A stretch of 59,428 nucleotides of DNA, taken from NCBI GenBank assembly GCA_012271135.1, contig JAAXGZ010000113.1, forward strand, positions 1-59,428, written 5' to 3'. The notes under the pieces are model-generated. The model was not told where the DNA came from. It was given only the letters and a program-made list of their open reading frames with translations, and did no database searches. Origin of the DNA: Caldilineales bacterium. Lineage in GTDB: Bacteria; Chloroflexota; Anaerolineae; Caldilineales; Caldilineaceae. Position numbers and translations under genes: made by a program. This document shows positions 8,189 through 17,039 of the stretch, piece by piece. Positions within the stretch are counted from its first letter, which is position 1. Each line of letters starts with the position of its first letter.

Positions 8189-9058
8189 TCAGTCCTTCAG
8201 GAATTCACTGGGTGCGCGCTGGGACGGCAGCGCATCCTCGACCTCCATGTCGAGTTCCGGCGGCCGCTCCCCCTCCCACCAGGTTGGCATGGAGGGATAG
8301 GGAAACACATTCCACCACTGCAACAGCAGGGAGCGCCGCGCGTCGGAACGGTTGGGGTGGGCTGCATGCAGGACCCGGCTGTCGGCAATCACCAAATCCC
8401 CCGCCTTTACTGCCAAGTCGATGGCGTCCGGATGATCCCGGAAGGCCGCATGGCTCTCGTCTGTGGACTCGTCCTGTAACTCCTCTTCATGGGCGTCCGG
8501 CAACTCGTCGTGCAGGTCGATGCGATGCAGGTGGGTGCCCGGAATGACCCGCAGGCAGCCATTGTGGGGCGTGGTATCGACCATGTAGTACGACAGGAAA
8601 ATCTTGGTCGGCCACGGCAGACCGGACTTGGGGTGGTTCCAGACCATGCCGTCCTGGTGCCAGTAGAGGGCGGGCCCGTGGGCCGGCTTGCTCAGGATCA
8701 GGGCGGCGTTGTCATGCGTCATATTCTCCAGCCCCATGGCGTCGCACACCTGCTTCTGCACCGGGTTGTCCAGGAGCTCGTCCGTCATACGCGTGTAGAA
8801 GGGCCGACGCTCCTCCAGGAGGGGCCGCTCCCCGCTCAGGTAGGGGTTGACCAGCCTCTCGTTGATGATGGGGAAATCGCTGCCCTGAAAGCGGAAGCGG
8901 TGGGGGATGGGATGCGTGTCCAGGAAATCGTCGATGAAGGCCTGGGCGCGGGACAGGGCGTCCCCGTGCAGCACGCCGGGAATGACGCAGTAGCCGTCCC
9001 TGAGCAGCTGGTCGCGCGTGGCGCGCGCGTCGGTACCGGAGAGAATGGAATCACCCAC
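8189..9058 (-). CDS. Phytanoyl-CoA dioxygenase (PhyH) family protein
   Basis: A 289-residue Fe(II)/2-oxoglutarate-dependent oxygenase of the PhyH family. The iron-binding HxD is seen in YWHQDGMVW (His134, Asp136). The distal His is in RVLHAAHPNRSDARR near residue 230, whose Arg would bind 2-oxoglutarate. The double-stranded beta-helix signature CLRVIPGTHLHR is present. The complete metal triad suggests an active hydroxylase, unlike the second PhyH protein at 54350-55219. The substrate is unknown. The gene stands alone between decayed sequence and tRNA-Leu. Confidence 0.88.
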   Translation of the reverse strand: MGDSILSGTDARATRDQLLRDGYCVIPGVLHGDALSRAQAFIDDFLDTHPIPHRFRFQGSDFPIINERLVNPYLSGERPLLEERRPFYTRMTDELLDNPVQKQVCDAMGLENMTHDNAALILSKPAHGPALYWHQDGMVWNHPKSGLPWPTKIFLSYYMVDTTPHNGCLRVIPGTHLHRIDLHDELPDAHEEELQDESTDESHAAFRDHPDAIDLAVKAGDLVIADSRVLHAAHPNRSDARRSLLLQWWNVFPYPSMPTWWEGERPPELDMEVEDALPSQRAPSEFLKD

Positions 9059-9126
9059 AAACGGCCTCCTGTTCAGGCTGGCAACTGGTTTGAATCTGAT
9101 TTCGGGAAGGGCAACTGTGCGGCAGG

Positions 9127-9209
<83 letters not shown>

Positions 9210-9290
9210 TCGGTACCGCACAGAGTGCAGGCGTCAGTATAGATTTGCCGCGCGTCCGCGTCAATTGATGCCGGTGCGACCGGGGCGGCC

Positions 9291-10349
9291 TCACCCCAGA
9301 TGCATCCGGTAAATTTCCTCCATCAGTCGAATGTCGGTCCAGGCATCCTCACCGCTCGCCAGGAACGGTTCCCCGGTACGGGCACAGTGCAGGAAGGTTT
9401 CCATTTCCCGGCGGTAGGCCCAGGACCAACGATCCCTGGGCAGTGGCCGCTCGTAGCTGTGGCGACTGCCACCCCGATACACTTCGACTTCCGCCGGCAG
9501 GTTCTCGTTCAGGAGCGGAGGCGCCCAAGTGTGAACCCAGCCCTTGCGAAAATATACCTGCGTGTGATCATCCCACCGATGGTGATCCAGCCTGCCGGTT
9601 TCCAGCATGCAGCGCACGCCGCCAATCCGCAGCACGGTCACCCCCTGGAGGCTGCTGCGGTCCAGGTCCACCGCGACCACCTGTGCATCGTCGCCGGCAT
9701 CCAGCAGGTAGCGCATGAAGTTCAGGTTGTGGACGTACTGCTGCAGGAAATCCACGTAGTGGGGCATCCGAGCCACAGGCAGCCAGTCCGGTCCTGTACG
9801 GGTCTCCCTCGGCAAGGGCAGACTGCTGGTTTCCATGCGGTCGACGTCCATGCCGCAGATCCAGTCCCCGCAGAACCCGTGGGCCCGCACGTACATCACA
9901 TCGCCCAGCTCGCCCGAGCTCCGGAATTCCCGCACCTGCTCCTGCGCCAGCTGGTTGCCGGCATCGTGGCGCTTCATGTAGCCGACCATCAGCCGCGCGC
10001 CCGGAGTCTGGGCTGCTTCCAGAATGCGGTCCGCTTGGCACACGGACAGGGCCATTGGCTTCTCCATAAAGACGGGTCGGCCGGTGTGCAGGAAGTCAAT
10101 CGCGATCTCGCCCTGGGTCGTGAATCCGGACGACACCGCCAGCACGTCCAGGCTGTCGTCCCGGGCCAGGCTCATGTGATCCTCGTGGAAGGCGGGAATG
10201 CCGAACTTCGCCTGGACCTTGCGCCCGAGATCCGGACGTACTTCGGCCAAGGCCGCCACTTCGCACTCCGGTAAAGCCGTCAGGTTTGGCAGATGCACGT
10301 TCTGGGCCATGAAGCCGCACCCCGCGTACCCCAGTTTCAGTGCACTCAC
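9291..10349 (-). CDS. Gfo/Idh/MocA-family NAD(P)-dependent oxidoreductase
   Basis: A 352-residue sugar or cyclitol dehydrogenase-type protein. The N-terminal Rossmann fold shows LGYAGCGFMAQNVHLPNL, and the catalytic-Lys motif EKPMALS lies near residue 116. The central part contains YMKRHDAGN. I place the start at the GTG at 10349 because GAGGAGG lies five bases upstream and the homology starts there. A longer frame to an ATG at 10427 has no ribosome site. It is monocistronic in this window. The true substrate cannot be read from the sequence. Confidence 0.88.
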   Translation of the reverse strand: MSALKLGYAGCGFMAQNVHLPNLTALPECEVAALAEVRPDLGRKVQAKFGIPAFHEDHMSLARDDSLDVLAVSSGFTTQGEIAIDFLHTGRPVFMEKPMALSVCQADRILEAAQTPGARLMVGYMKRHDAGNQLAQEQVREFRSSGELGDVMYVRAHGFCGDWICGMDVDRMETSSLPLPRETRTGPDWLPVARMPHYVDFLQQYVHNLNFMRYLLDAGDDAQVVAVDLDRSSLQGVTVLRIGGVRCMLETGRLDHHRWDDHTQVYFRKGWVHTWAPPLLNENLPAEVEVYRGGSRHSYERPLPRDRWSWAYRREMETFLHCARTGEPFLASGEDAWTDIRLMEEIYRMHLG

Positions 10350-10444
10350 ACGTCCCTCCTCGGGCACTGTCTCTGTGTCGTTGACATGGATCCGGATCCC
10401 CGGAACAAATGAGGAACCCTTGGCCATGGGCCTGCCCCTATAAG

Positions 10445-10530
10445 GCCCAACGATCTCCTCGCCATGGATTTCATCCTAGACCCCGCGCGTCCCGCACGCC
10501 AATTTGCCGTTGCCGGGGCACCCGACGCCC
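10445..10530 (+). mobile_element. 5' relic of an IS transposase gene
   Basis: The bases around 10452-10480 closely match the start of the transposase gene at 59104. CTCGCC, the start codon and the codons for DFIL are shared, followed by a similar Pro/Arg-rich stretch (ARPARQFAV against ANPERQRAL). After about 25 codons the similarity fades. The terminal repeat and the rest of the gene are gone, so this is an internal scar of the same IS family. Confidence 0.5.
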
Positions 10531-11250
10531 GTTCGACCACCGCAAGGGCAACCTCGGGGATTCACGGTGGCAGAGGCCCAGCAGGGCAAGGTGGTACGGA
10601 CATGGGATCTCTCCCTGCCAATTGACGCACACGGTCCGTGTCGCTACGTGTCAGCGTCACTGACAACGGGCAACCTTGGTCTCCGGCCGGGGCTGAGAGT
10701 CGGTGCTGCGCAGGGCCCCGGCCGGTCGCCTGGTGCGGTCCCGGAAAAACCCCGTGACATATACCGGGGCTTCGAAGGTCCCGTACCGACCCGCGACCAA
10801 CGCGGGTCCAGGAATTCAGGGTCGCGATCCCGTGGTCCACAACGGCAAGCCGGGCCGCGAATTGCGCTATCGGGCCGTGGCTGCGGTCCTCGGAATCCTG
10901 GACGCTGAGTTGGGTGCCGAGCAGCAAGGCGTCTCGCCGCAAGTGCCCGGCCGCGGGGGACTCTGGAATATGTCGCGGGCGCGGCCAGGCCCGTTGTCCA
11001 CAGGTCTTGTTCATCTTCCTCGGGACCAACCGACTGGGGATGGCTCGGGCCGTTCACACCATGCACACAGTTGGTCCGGGGATTCTCAGACCGGATCCAA
11101 ACAGCTCTGACAGCGAGGCACGCAGGATTGGCTTGTCATGATGTTATGGCCAAGGCAATTGTTCCCGATGCTGCCCTGTTCACCGCCGGCAGGGCAACAC
11201 CGACCCGGGAGAGAGTTCTCCTGTGGGCGGTTGCGGCGTGGGGCATGTGG
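10531..11250. other. Gene-free stretch
   Basis: Several open frames cross these 720 bases on both strands, but none has a recognisable domain, ribosome site or sensible neighbours. I see no RNA gene. It probably holds decayed sequence following the transposase relic. Confidence 0.35.
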
Positions 11251-13326
11251 TCAATCCGCCACAGCCAGCCGCGCATCGTCCCTGAATGCACGGACAATCA
11301 ATGGTTGGTGCAGTTCCACCGCGTAGTCGATCGGAGTTGCAACCTGGGGCACCAAGGGCGATACGAGGAGGAACAGTTTCTCGCTCGCTCCCGGCCATGC
11401 CGGAGGCTCCAATTCCAGCAGACCGTCCGCATCCGCCACGGCCCGATCCACGGAACGTACAGTGCCGGCTTCCGGATCGACCACGACGCTCTGAACCAGC
11501 CAGGTTACTGTCAGCGGTTCCCACACATGCAGCCAGCCGTCGCGCCGCACGGCCGGCAGGCGCTCCGCTGGGTCCAGCCGCCAACCGGTTTGCGCCACTT
11601 CCAGGTCCCCGATCACCAGGCCGGGCTGCGTATCGGCACTGTCCGTCACCATGCTGATGCGCAGCTGTACCAACTCTCCACTCCACAAACCAAGATCCCA
11701 AACCACGTTCTGCCAACCGCCGCTGTCTCCGGTCAGGCCGTGGCCCAGATTGTTGCCGGCCGGGTTGGTGTCGGTAGTGAAGTCGCTTTGCAGCAGGGTC
11801 CATTCCTCCCCGTCCCGACTCACCATCATGTAGGCGTAGTCCCAATCTTTCTCGATAACCCACCACAGACGGGAATCCAGGGTCGCTGCCGCGCCCGGAG
11901 ACAGAGTCCGAAGGTCCAAATCCACAGTCAGCGAGGCATGCCGATCACCCCAGCGGCCACTCCACAGGACCGGTTGCGCCGGATCCAAACCCGGCAGTAC
12001 CGCAACCTGTGGATCTCCCTGAAACACGATCGTCCCCGGTGTTCCTGATTCGTCGCCGGCCACCTCCAAGTAACGAGTTGCATGGGGCCGCAGGGCATCC
12101 TGCACCGACCAGTGGGTGCTCAACCGCCGGGCGGTCCGCGCCTGTGCCCAGACCGGGGCCTGCGCCTCAACCAGGGTCCGGATGCCCAAGGAACCTCCGC
12201 TGCCGTACAGACGCGGCCGGCCCAGGAAAGCGGCCAGGCTGAAGTCCGCGTAGGTGTCGTCAAAGGACAAACGGCACCCCCGGTCGCGCAGGAAACCGTT
12301 CACCCCTACGGCACCCGGGTCGGGGTGGGTCAGCAGTTCCCGTGCCGCGTCAACGCCAAACGTGTCCGTCAGCCAGGCCGCATATCCGAGTGCCGCGCCG
12401 TAGTGCAGTTCGCTGTCCGATTTATCCATGGACCAGCCGGTCAGTGAGATGCGCGGGTTCCGGCTCCAACGGACCAGCGGGCCGGGATAGTCCTCCCCGA
12501 ACATCCCCAGTGCCGGAGGCAGTTCGGCCAGACCCTCGTCGATGAACTCCTGCTCGCCGGGGCTGTTGGACCACTGGACTAAGTGGAGATACTCGTGGGC
12601 CACAACCTGCGCAGCCCAGTCCGGATCGTCCAAGGTATTCGTGTGAATGAACAGCATTTCCTTCTCATTGGACTCCGGCACTGCCACCCGACTGATCGAC
12701 TCCCGGCTGGAGAAAAAGCCGGCCACCGGCCCCTCGAGTTCCGCGAACAGAATATGCACCCGCGGATCCCGATCGAATCCGTCGTCAGGTGGCGCACCGA
12801 AGATCTCCTGGAGCGGAACCATCAATTCGTTGTCGAACCGGGTCGCCAGCCTGCGCACGCGGTTGCGTTGCGGTTGACCGGCTTCCAGCCACACGTAGCT
12901 CAGATCGGATGCGTGGACGAGCTCGGCCGTCACGGGACGCACTTTCCCGGTTACGGCATTCGGGACCTGAAACACCGTTTCGTCGCCTTCCATCCATACG
13001 GGCAAGGGATCCTGCAGCGTGGCCGGCACATCCTCCAGGTCGGCGTCCGTGGCAGCCATCAGGGCAGCCAGGTCCATCGGCGGCGGCAAATCGGACAGCA
13101 CCACTGCGGTGGCTTGCACCCGCTCTGCCTGTTTCGGATCCATCAGTTCCGCAACGCGCGGCAGCGCCGCATGTTCGGTTCCCGCCACACCGCACGGTGC
13201 CGGCACGGCGGACGGCGTTTCGGGAATCGGCAACCCGTTTCCACAGGCGGCCAGCAGGACTGCCGTACCAGTCAGGCATGCAAGTACGAACCGGCGGCAC
13301 CACCGGTTCCCGACTGTGCTACCCAT
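11251..13326 (-). CDS. Zinc metallopeptidase-like lipoprotein (immune inhibitor A/M6-like)
   Basis: A 691-residue exported lipoprotein. The start at 13326 follows GGAGG and gives a signal peptide with lipobox LAAC (Cys28). A zinc-protease motif HEYLH (244-248) lies in VVAHEYLHLVQW, with a downstream Glu in FIDEGLAEL. The C-terminal half carries a jelly-roll-like segment (WWVIEKDWDYAYMMVSRDG and later GLTGDSGGWQNVVWDL) typical of immune-inhibitor-A/M6 peptidases. Its ATG lies inside the 3' end of the upstream membrane/NHL gene (8-base overlap), so the two are coupled. It is probably anchored on the outer face of the cell membrane. Catalytic activity is inferred from the HExxH motif only. Confidence 0.75.
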   Translation of the reverse strand: MGSTVGNRWCRRFVLACLTGTAVLLAACGNGLPIPETPSAVPAPCGVAGTEHAALPRVAELMDPKQAERVQATAVVLSDLPPPMDLAALMAATDADLEDVPATLQDPLPVWMEGDETVFQVPNAVTGKVRPVTAELVHASDLSYVWLEAGQPQRNRVRRLATRFDNELMVPLQEIFGAPPDDGFDRDPRVHILFAELEGPVAGFFSSRESISRVAVPESNEKEMLFIHTNTLDDPDWAAQVVAHEYLHLVQWSNSPGEQEFIDEGLAELPPALGMFGEDYPGPLVRWSRNPRISLTGWSMDKSDSELHYGAALGYAAWLTDTFGVDAARELLTHPDPGAVGVNGFLRDRGCRLSFDDTYADFSLAAFLGRPRLYGSGGSLGIRTLVEAQAPVWAQARTARRLSTHWSVQDALRPHATRYLEVAGDESGTPGTIVFQGDPQVAVLPGLDPAQPVLWSGRWGDRHASLTVDLDLRTLSPGAAATLDSRLWWVIEKDWDYAYMMVSRDGEEWTLLQSDFTTDTNPAGNNLGHGLTGDSGGWQNVVWDLGLWSGELVQLRISMVTDSADTQPGLVIGDLEVAQTGWRLDPAERLPAVRRDGWLHVWEPLTVTWLVQSVVVDPEAGTVRSVDRAVADADGLLELEPPAWPGASEKLFLLVSPLVPQVATPIDYAVELHQPLIVRAFRDDARLAVAD

Positions 13327-15757
13327 CTGAAGGCACTTCGGAGGCAAAGGCAAACAGCGACACTCGACAGTTCCAGGCATCCGCCACGGCGAGCAGTACG
13401 CGGCCGTCCCCCGGCAGCACATCCACACCCACGGGACGGATCAGAGGAGTTTCGGGTTCCAGCTGCGTAAACCGCAGGCTGTCGGGTTCCAACATCAGGA
13501 GACGGCTCATTTCAGGATCCGTGAGCACGAGCCTGCCGTCCGGGAGGTCGGCCAGATGCGGTCCGGCCATGGTGGTGGTTCTGGGAAAGCCGCCAATGCG
13601 CAGGTTGCTTCTCAAGTTCAGCAGCAACGCCGAGTCGGGTGACACCGTCCAGGTGCCGGTCGGGTTCATCAGGACATCGGACGGCTGGTCCAAATCGGTC
13701 ACTCCGGTCCACGCCGTGTGTTCGTCGACAAATATCCCGTCGGGTCCGAACAGGGTGATGCGCGAGTGGCCGGTGTCGGCAACCAGAACCGATCCGTCCG
13801 GCATCACGTGCATGCCCCGCGGCCGGTAGTGGACGGTCCCCCCGGTGAACACCTCCCAGCCGCTGTCGTCCTCGGCCAAGGCAAACACCTGCTCCCGCTG
13901 GTTGTCCAGCACCAACAGTCTGCCGTCGCCGGCCATGCCCGCATCAACCGGTTCGGGAAGTTGACCGTCGTCCCAGATACGAACCACCGCGCCGTCCTCC
14001 AGTTCCAGCCTGGCAATGCGCGGAGGTTCCACGCCGGTTGCATAGACGTATCCCAATCTGCCGTCGATGGCCACTCCCCTTGGTGAACCGAGAAGAGAAT
14101 CCATTGTGCAGGATCCGCCCGTGTGCCAGAGCGTGGTCAGGGACACCGTTTCCATCACCTCCAGGTCCGCATGAAGTGGGTCGCCGGCCGCGTCGGGCAA
14201 CTGGGCCGCGTCTCCCGCATCCGGCGCAGTATCGAGACCACCTCCCCGATACTGGTCCACCAACAACTGAATCGGATTGGCGCCGAAGAACAAACCGGGT
14301 AGTTGGGCCGCCGTCAACACTCCGCAAAACACCAGCAGCTGGGCCTCGGACAGATGTCCCTCGACTTGATCAAGCCACGTGCCGACCTTGTGCAAGCCCA
14401 GGGCCAAGGCCGGTACGGCCAGCATCAGGGGCACGGCCATGAACCTGTGGTGCAGGACCATGAATGGTTCGGGGGCGGTCGACACCAACAGCAATCCCCC
14501 AAACCAACCGACACCCACCGTCGCCAGCAGGGGCTGCCTCCGCCAATGGGTCAGGATCAGCACCAAACCAACCAGGGCCAGACACCCTTCCAAGGGCGTA
14601 AGCAGCGTCAGGAACCAAGGCATCCAGCCACTGTCCGGCCGAAACCATAGATAAGCCAGCGCCATGGGATTGGGCGGGGATTCCAGCGGCATCCAAACCG
14701 GCACGCGGGGATCCCAGGATTCCGGTGCGGCGAGCAGGAGCAGCATGACCGTTGCCACCAGACCCAGTCCCCAAGCGCCTCCCCGATGCAACCGCCCGAA
14801 AACGGTGTCGCCCGATACGATCAATTGCAGGATCAAGCCACCGACAACCATCGCCAGCAGCCACGAACCGGACCACAGATCGCCTTCCAGCCAGGCCAGC
14901 CCCGTCCACATGCCCAGACGCCAGTACCCTGACAGATGTCCGGTGCGGACGACCCAGGTACCCGACCACAGAACACCGGCCGTCAGCAACGGTGCCAGCA
15001 CCGAGTGGGAGGCCACGGACGGCTCCCAAATCAGGCTCGGTCCCAGAATGGCCATGACAGCGGCCCCCAGACCCGCCTTTTCCCAGCCTAGGACGATACC
15101 GGTTCGCCAAACAACGACCGGCAGGAGGCAGACACCGACAAAGCCGACCAGAATGGCGCGGTCGGGTCCCGCCAGGCGAAACAGAAATCCGGACAGGGAT
15201 CCGGCAGCGGCAACGGATTCGAAGTCCGGCACCACCGGTGCCACAAACAGAACACGGGTCACAGCCGCAGCCGCGGCCAGACCCAACCCCACCCATACCG
15301 GTCCCGGCAACGTGCTGGAATCCCGCCGACCACTGTGCCAGTAGGAGCCGTCAAGGACACGACCAAGCAGGACGAGCCCCAGCAGGCTGAACAGGGCCAG
15401 CCATGCCGCGGCCTCCGAAATCCCGGGAAGCAGCCTCGCAAACCACACCGGCAAGACTGCACCCGCGGCCAACGCCCCCGTGGCAAGCGTCGTGCGGGAC
15501 GGCTTCCATCGAAACGGGACCGACGAGGCTGCACCGTGCCCGACATCGGAACGTCCGGCCTGAACGGTGCGGTTGCGCCATGCCCAGTAGGCAAGGCACA
15601 GCAGACCAACGGCGAGCAGGCCAACCCCGTCGACCGGTCTCAGTTCCCCGGTGGGCGAAAGCCTGCGGACGAAGCGTTGGCCCAGGTAGAGAAGAGTGAC
15701 ACCGGCGACCAGCCAACCGGTCCGCTGCCGCAAGGCGAGCAGGTCAATGGTGGGCAA
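13319..15757 (-). CDS. Polytopic membrane protein fused to NHL-type beta-propeller
   Basis: An 812-residue protein in two parts. Residues 1 to about 490 contain a dozen or so hydrophobic segments, resembling GT39/PMT-like membrane glycosyltransferases. Residues about 530-812 form a six-bladed NHL-like propeller, with repeated LGSPRGVAID, YRPRGMHVMPDGSVLVADTGHSRITLF, DLPDGRLVLTDP and RPVGVDVLPGDGRVLLAVAD blades. No GT39 catalytic acidic motif was recognised with confidence, so the membrane half is described by topology only. The gene overlaps the metalloprotease lipoprotein by 8 bases. A joint job at the envelope, such as sensing or modifying surface polymers, is inference. Confidence 0.65.
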   Translation of the reverse strand: MPTIDLLALRQRTGWLVAGVTLLYLGQRFVRRLSPTGELRPVDGVGLLAVGLLCLAYWAWRNRTVQAGRSDVGHGAASSVPFRWKPSRTTLATGALAAGAVLPVWFARLLPGISEAAAWLALFSLLGLVLLGRVLDGSYWHSGRRDSSTLPGPVWVGLGLAAAAAVTRVLFVAPVVPDFESVAAAGSLSGFLFRLAGPDRAILVGFVGVCLLPVVVWRTGIVLGWEKAGLGAAVMAILGPSLIWEPSVASHSVLAPLLTAGVLWSGTWVVRTGHLSGYWRLGMWTGLAWLEGDLWSGSWLLAMVVGGLILQLIVSGDTVFGRLHRGGAWGLGLVATVMLLLLAAPESWDPRVPVWMPLESPPNPMALAYLWFRPDSGWMPWFLTLLTPLEGCLALVGLVLILTHWRRQPLLATVGVGWFGGLLLVSTAPEPFMVLHHRFMAVPLMLAVPALALGLHKVGTWLDQVEGHLSEAQLLVFCGVLTAAQLPGLFFGANPIQLLVDQYRGGGLDTAPDAGDAAQLPDAAGDPLHADLEVMETVSLTTLWHTGGSCTMDSLLGSPRGVAIDGRLGYVYATGVEPPRIARLELEDGAVVRIWDDGQLPEPVDAGMAGDGRLLVLDNQREQVFALAEDDSGWEVFTGGTVHYRPRGMHVMPDGSVLVADTGHSRITLFGPDGIFVDEHTAWTGVTDLDQPSDVLMNPTGTWTVSPDSALLLNLRSNLRIGGFPRTTTMAGPHLADLPDGRLVLTDPEMSRLLMLEPDSLRFTQLEPETPLIRPVGVDVLPGDGRVLLAVADAWNCRVSLFAFASEVPSDG

Positions 15758-15797
15758 TGCGCGAACTGTCTGAGGAGGAAACGGCGGCGAAAGGGGC

Positions 15798-16973
15798 TCA
15801 GTTCAGGAGGGAGCCGATGTCAAGCAGATACATCTGACGACCCTGTCCTCCGTGGGCCGAATCGATGCAAACCCGGGTTCCATCCCGGTTGGAACGCGGA
15901 TGGAGGTCCACGCGCCACTCACCGTCGTACTCCGGCGGTGACGGAAAGGCACCGAGTTCAGTGCGTCGATCCCGGTCCGCATCATAGAGGTAGAGTTCCT
16001 GGATCCGGTTGTCCAGCGGGTAGGTGTCGTTCAAAACCACATGCCGTCCGGGCAGGTAGGTGCAATGCCCATTGACCCGCATGGAGTCCCGTCCCTGTAC
16101 CTCCACCCAGTCCGATCGATCTCGAAACAGGTAGAAGGCATCGTCGTGGGACGGATGACGGGTCCAGCCCAGGATGTGATCGGGATCGCGCCAGATGAAG
16201 TGGGACATGCTGCCCGAATCGTCGACCAGGTGGAGACCACTGCCGTCCACCCCCACGGTGAACATGCGGGTGTGCAGGTCCCCCGTGGCCACTCCGGTGG
16301 AGACATCCCGCCAGCGGTTGAGAAAGATGAAACGGGACCCGTCGGGATTGAACAGCAGGTGGTTGAAGTAGTGCTTGCCCGCGACATGCGACGGGTGGTC
16401 CGACGACACGGACGCGGCCTGTTCAATGCTGATCACCATGGAACGCGTGTCCCGCTCCCAGTCCAGGAGCCAGGCGCCGCTACCGGCCGGCCGCAGGCAG
16501 TCGGCATTGCGATCCGGCACTCCCGGGTAGCCATAGCCGGGCCGCATGTCCTGAATCCGCTCGAAATCCACGCCCACACCGTGGCGTCCGTCGGGGCTAA
16601 GGGCGTAAAACGGCCACGGCCAGGTGCGCCAAGTGCCGGTATCGATATTCAACGAACGGGTCACGAAGTGGTCCCCATCCCGGTCGTTCCACATGACTTC
16701 GGCGGCGGAACCGGGCCGCCACTGCAGCATGCAGCCCTGCTGCCAGCCCCAGCTGACACTGTGGCCCAGGTCAAGCCAGCGGTCCCCGTCCCCAAGGTCC
16801 ACCATACCGATGCGAACCTCGTCCCGTGCCGTCGGCTTTCGGTTCTCGAAGTCGACCGACATGCCCAGGGCATACCGGCCATCGGGCGAGAACTGGAGCT
16901 TGTCGTAGTACCCGAACCAGTGGTGTCTGGGACCGTGGGTGATTTGCCGAATTGGAATGCGGCTCGTGGACAT
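15798..16973 (-). CDS. Beta-propeller protein, oligogalacturonate-lyase/TolB-like
   Basis: A 391-residue protein with repeated propeller blades (LQFSPDGRYALGM, YALSPDGRHGVGVD, LLFNPDGSRFIFLNRWRD). It has the N-terminal HHWFGYYDK segment seen in oligogalacturonide-lyase-like propellers, and a His-rich central part (HYFNHLLFNPDG, SHFIWRDPDHILGW). There is no signal peptide, so it is probably cytoplasmic. In this family a His-coordinated metal acts on unsaturated uronate disaccharides. I did not confirm all ligands, so the enzymatic role is uncertain. It lies 40 bases before the membrane/NHL gene and may share its transcript. Confidence 0.65.
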   Translation of the reverse strand: MSTSRIPIRQITHGPRHHWFGYYDKLQFSPDGRYALGMSVDFENRKPTARDEVRIGMVDLGDGDRWLDLGHSVSWGWQQGCMLQWRPGSAAEVMWNDRDGDHFVTRSLNIDTGTWRTWPWPFYALSPDGRHGVGVDFERIQDMRPGYGYPGVPDRNADCLRPAGSGAWLLDWERDTRSMVISIEQAASVSSDHPSHVAGKHYFNHLLFNPDGSRFIFLNRWRDVSTGVATGDLHTRMFTVGVDGSGLHLVDDSGSMSHFIWRDPDHILGWTRHPSHDDAFYLFRDRSDWVEVQGRDSMRVNGHCTYLPGRHVVLNDTYPLDNRIQELYLYDADRDRRTELGAFPSPPEYDGEWRVDLHPRSNRDGTRVCIDSAHGGQGRQMYLLDIGSLLN

Positions 16974-17039
16974 GCCTCGGCTCTCCTGATTGGTACCGGT
17001 TCCGTGAGGAACCCTGTGGTCTTGGAAACTTCGACCGGA

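Noticed and set aside
10562-11029. 155-residue minus-strand frame in the gene-free region
   Set aside because: No domain, no ribosome site, and composition like antisense of random GC-rich DNA.
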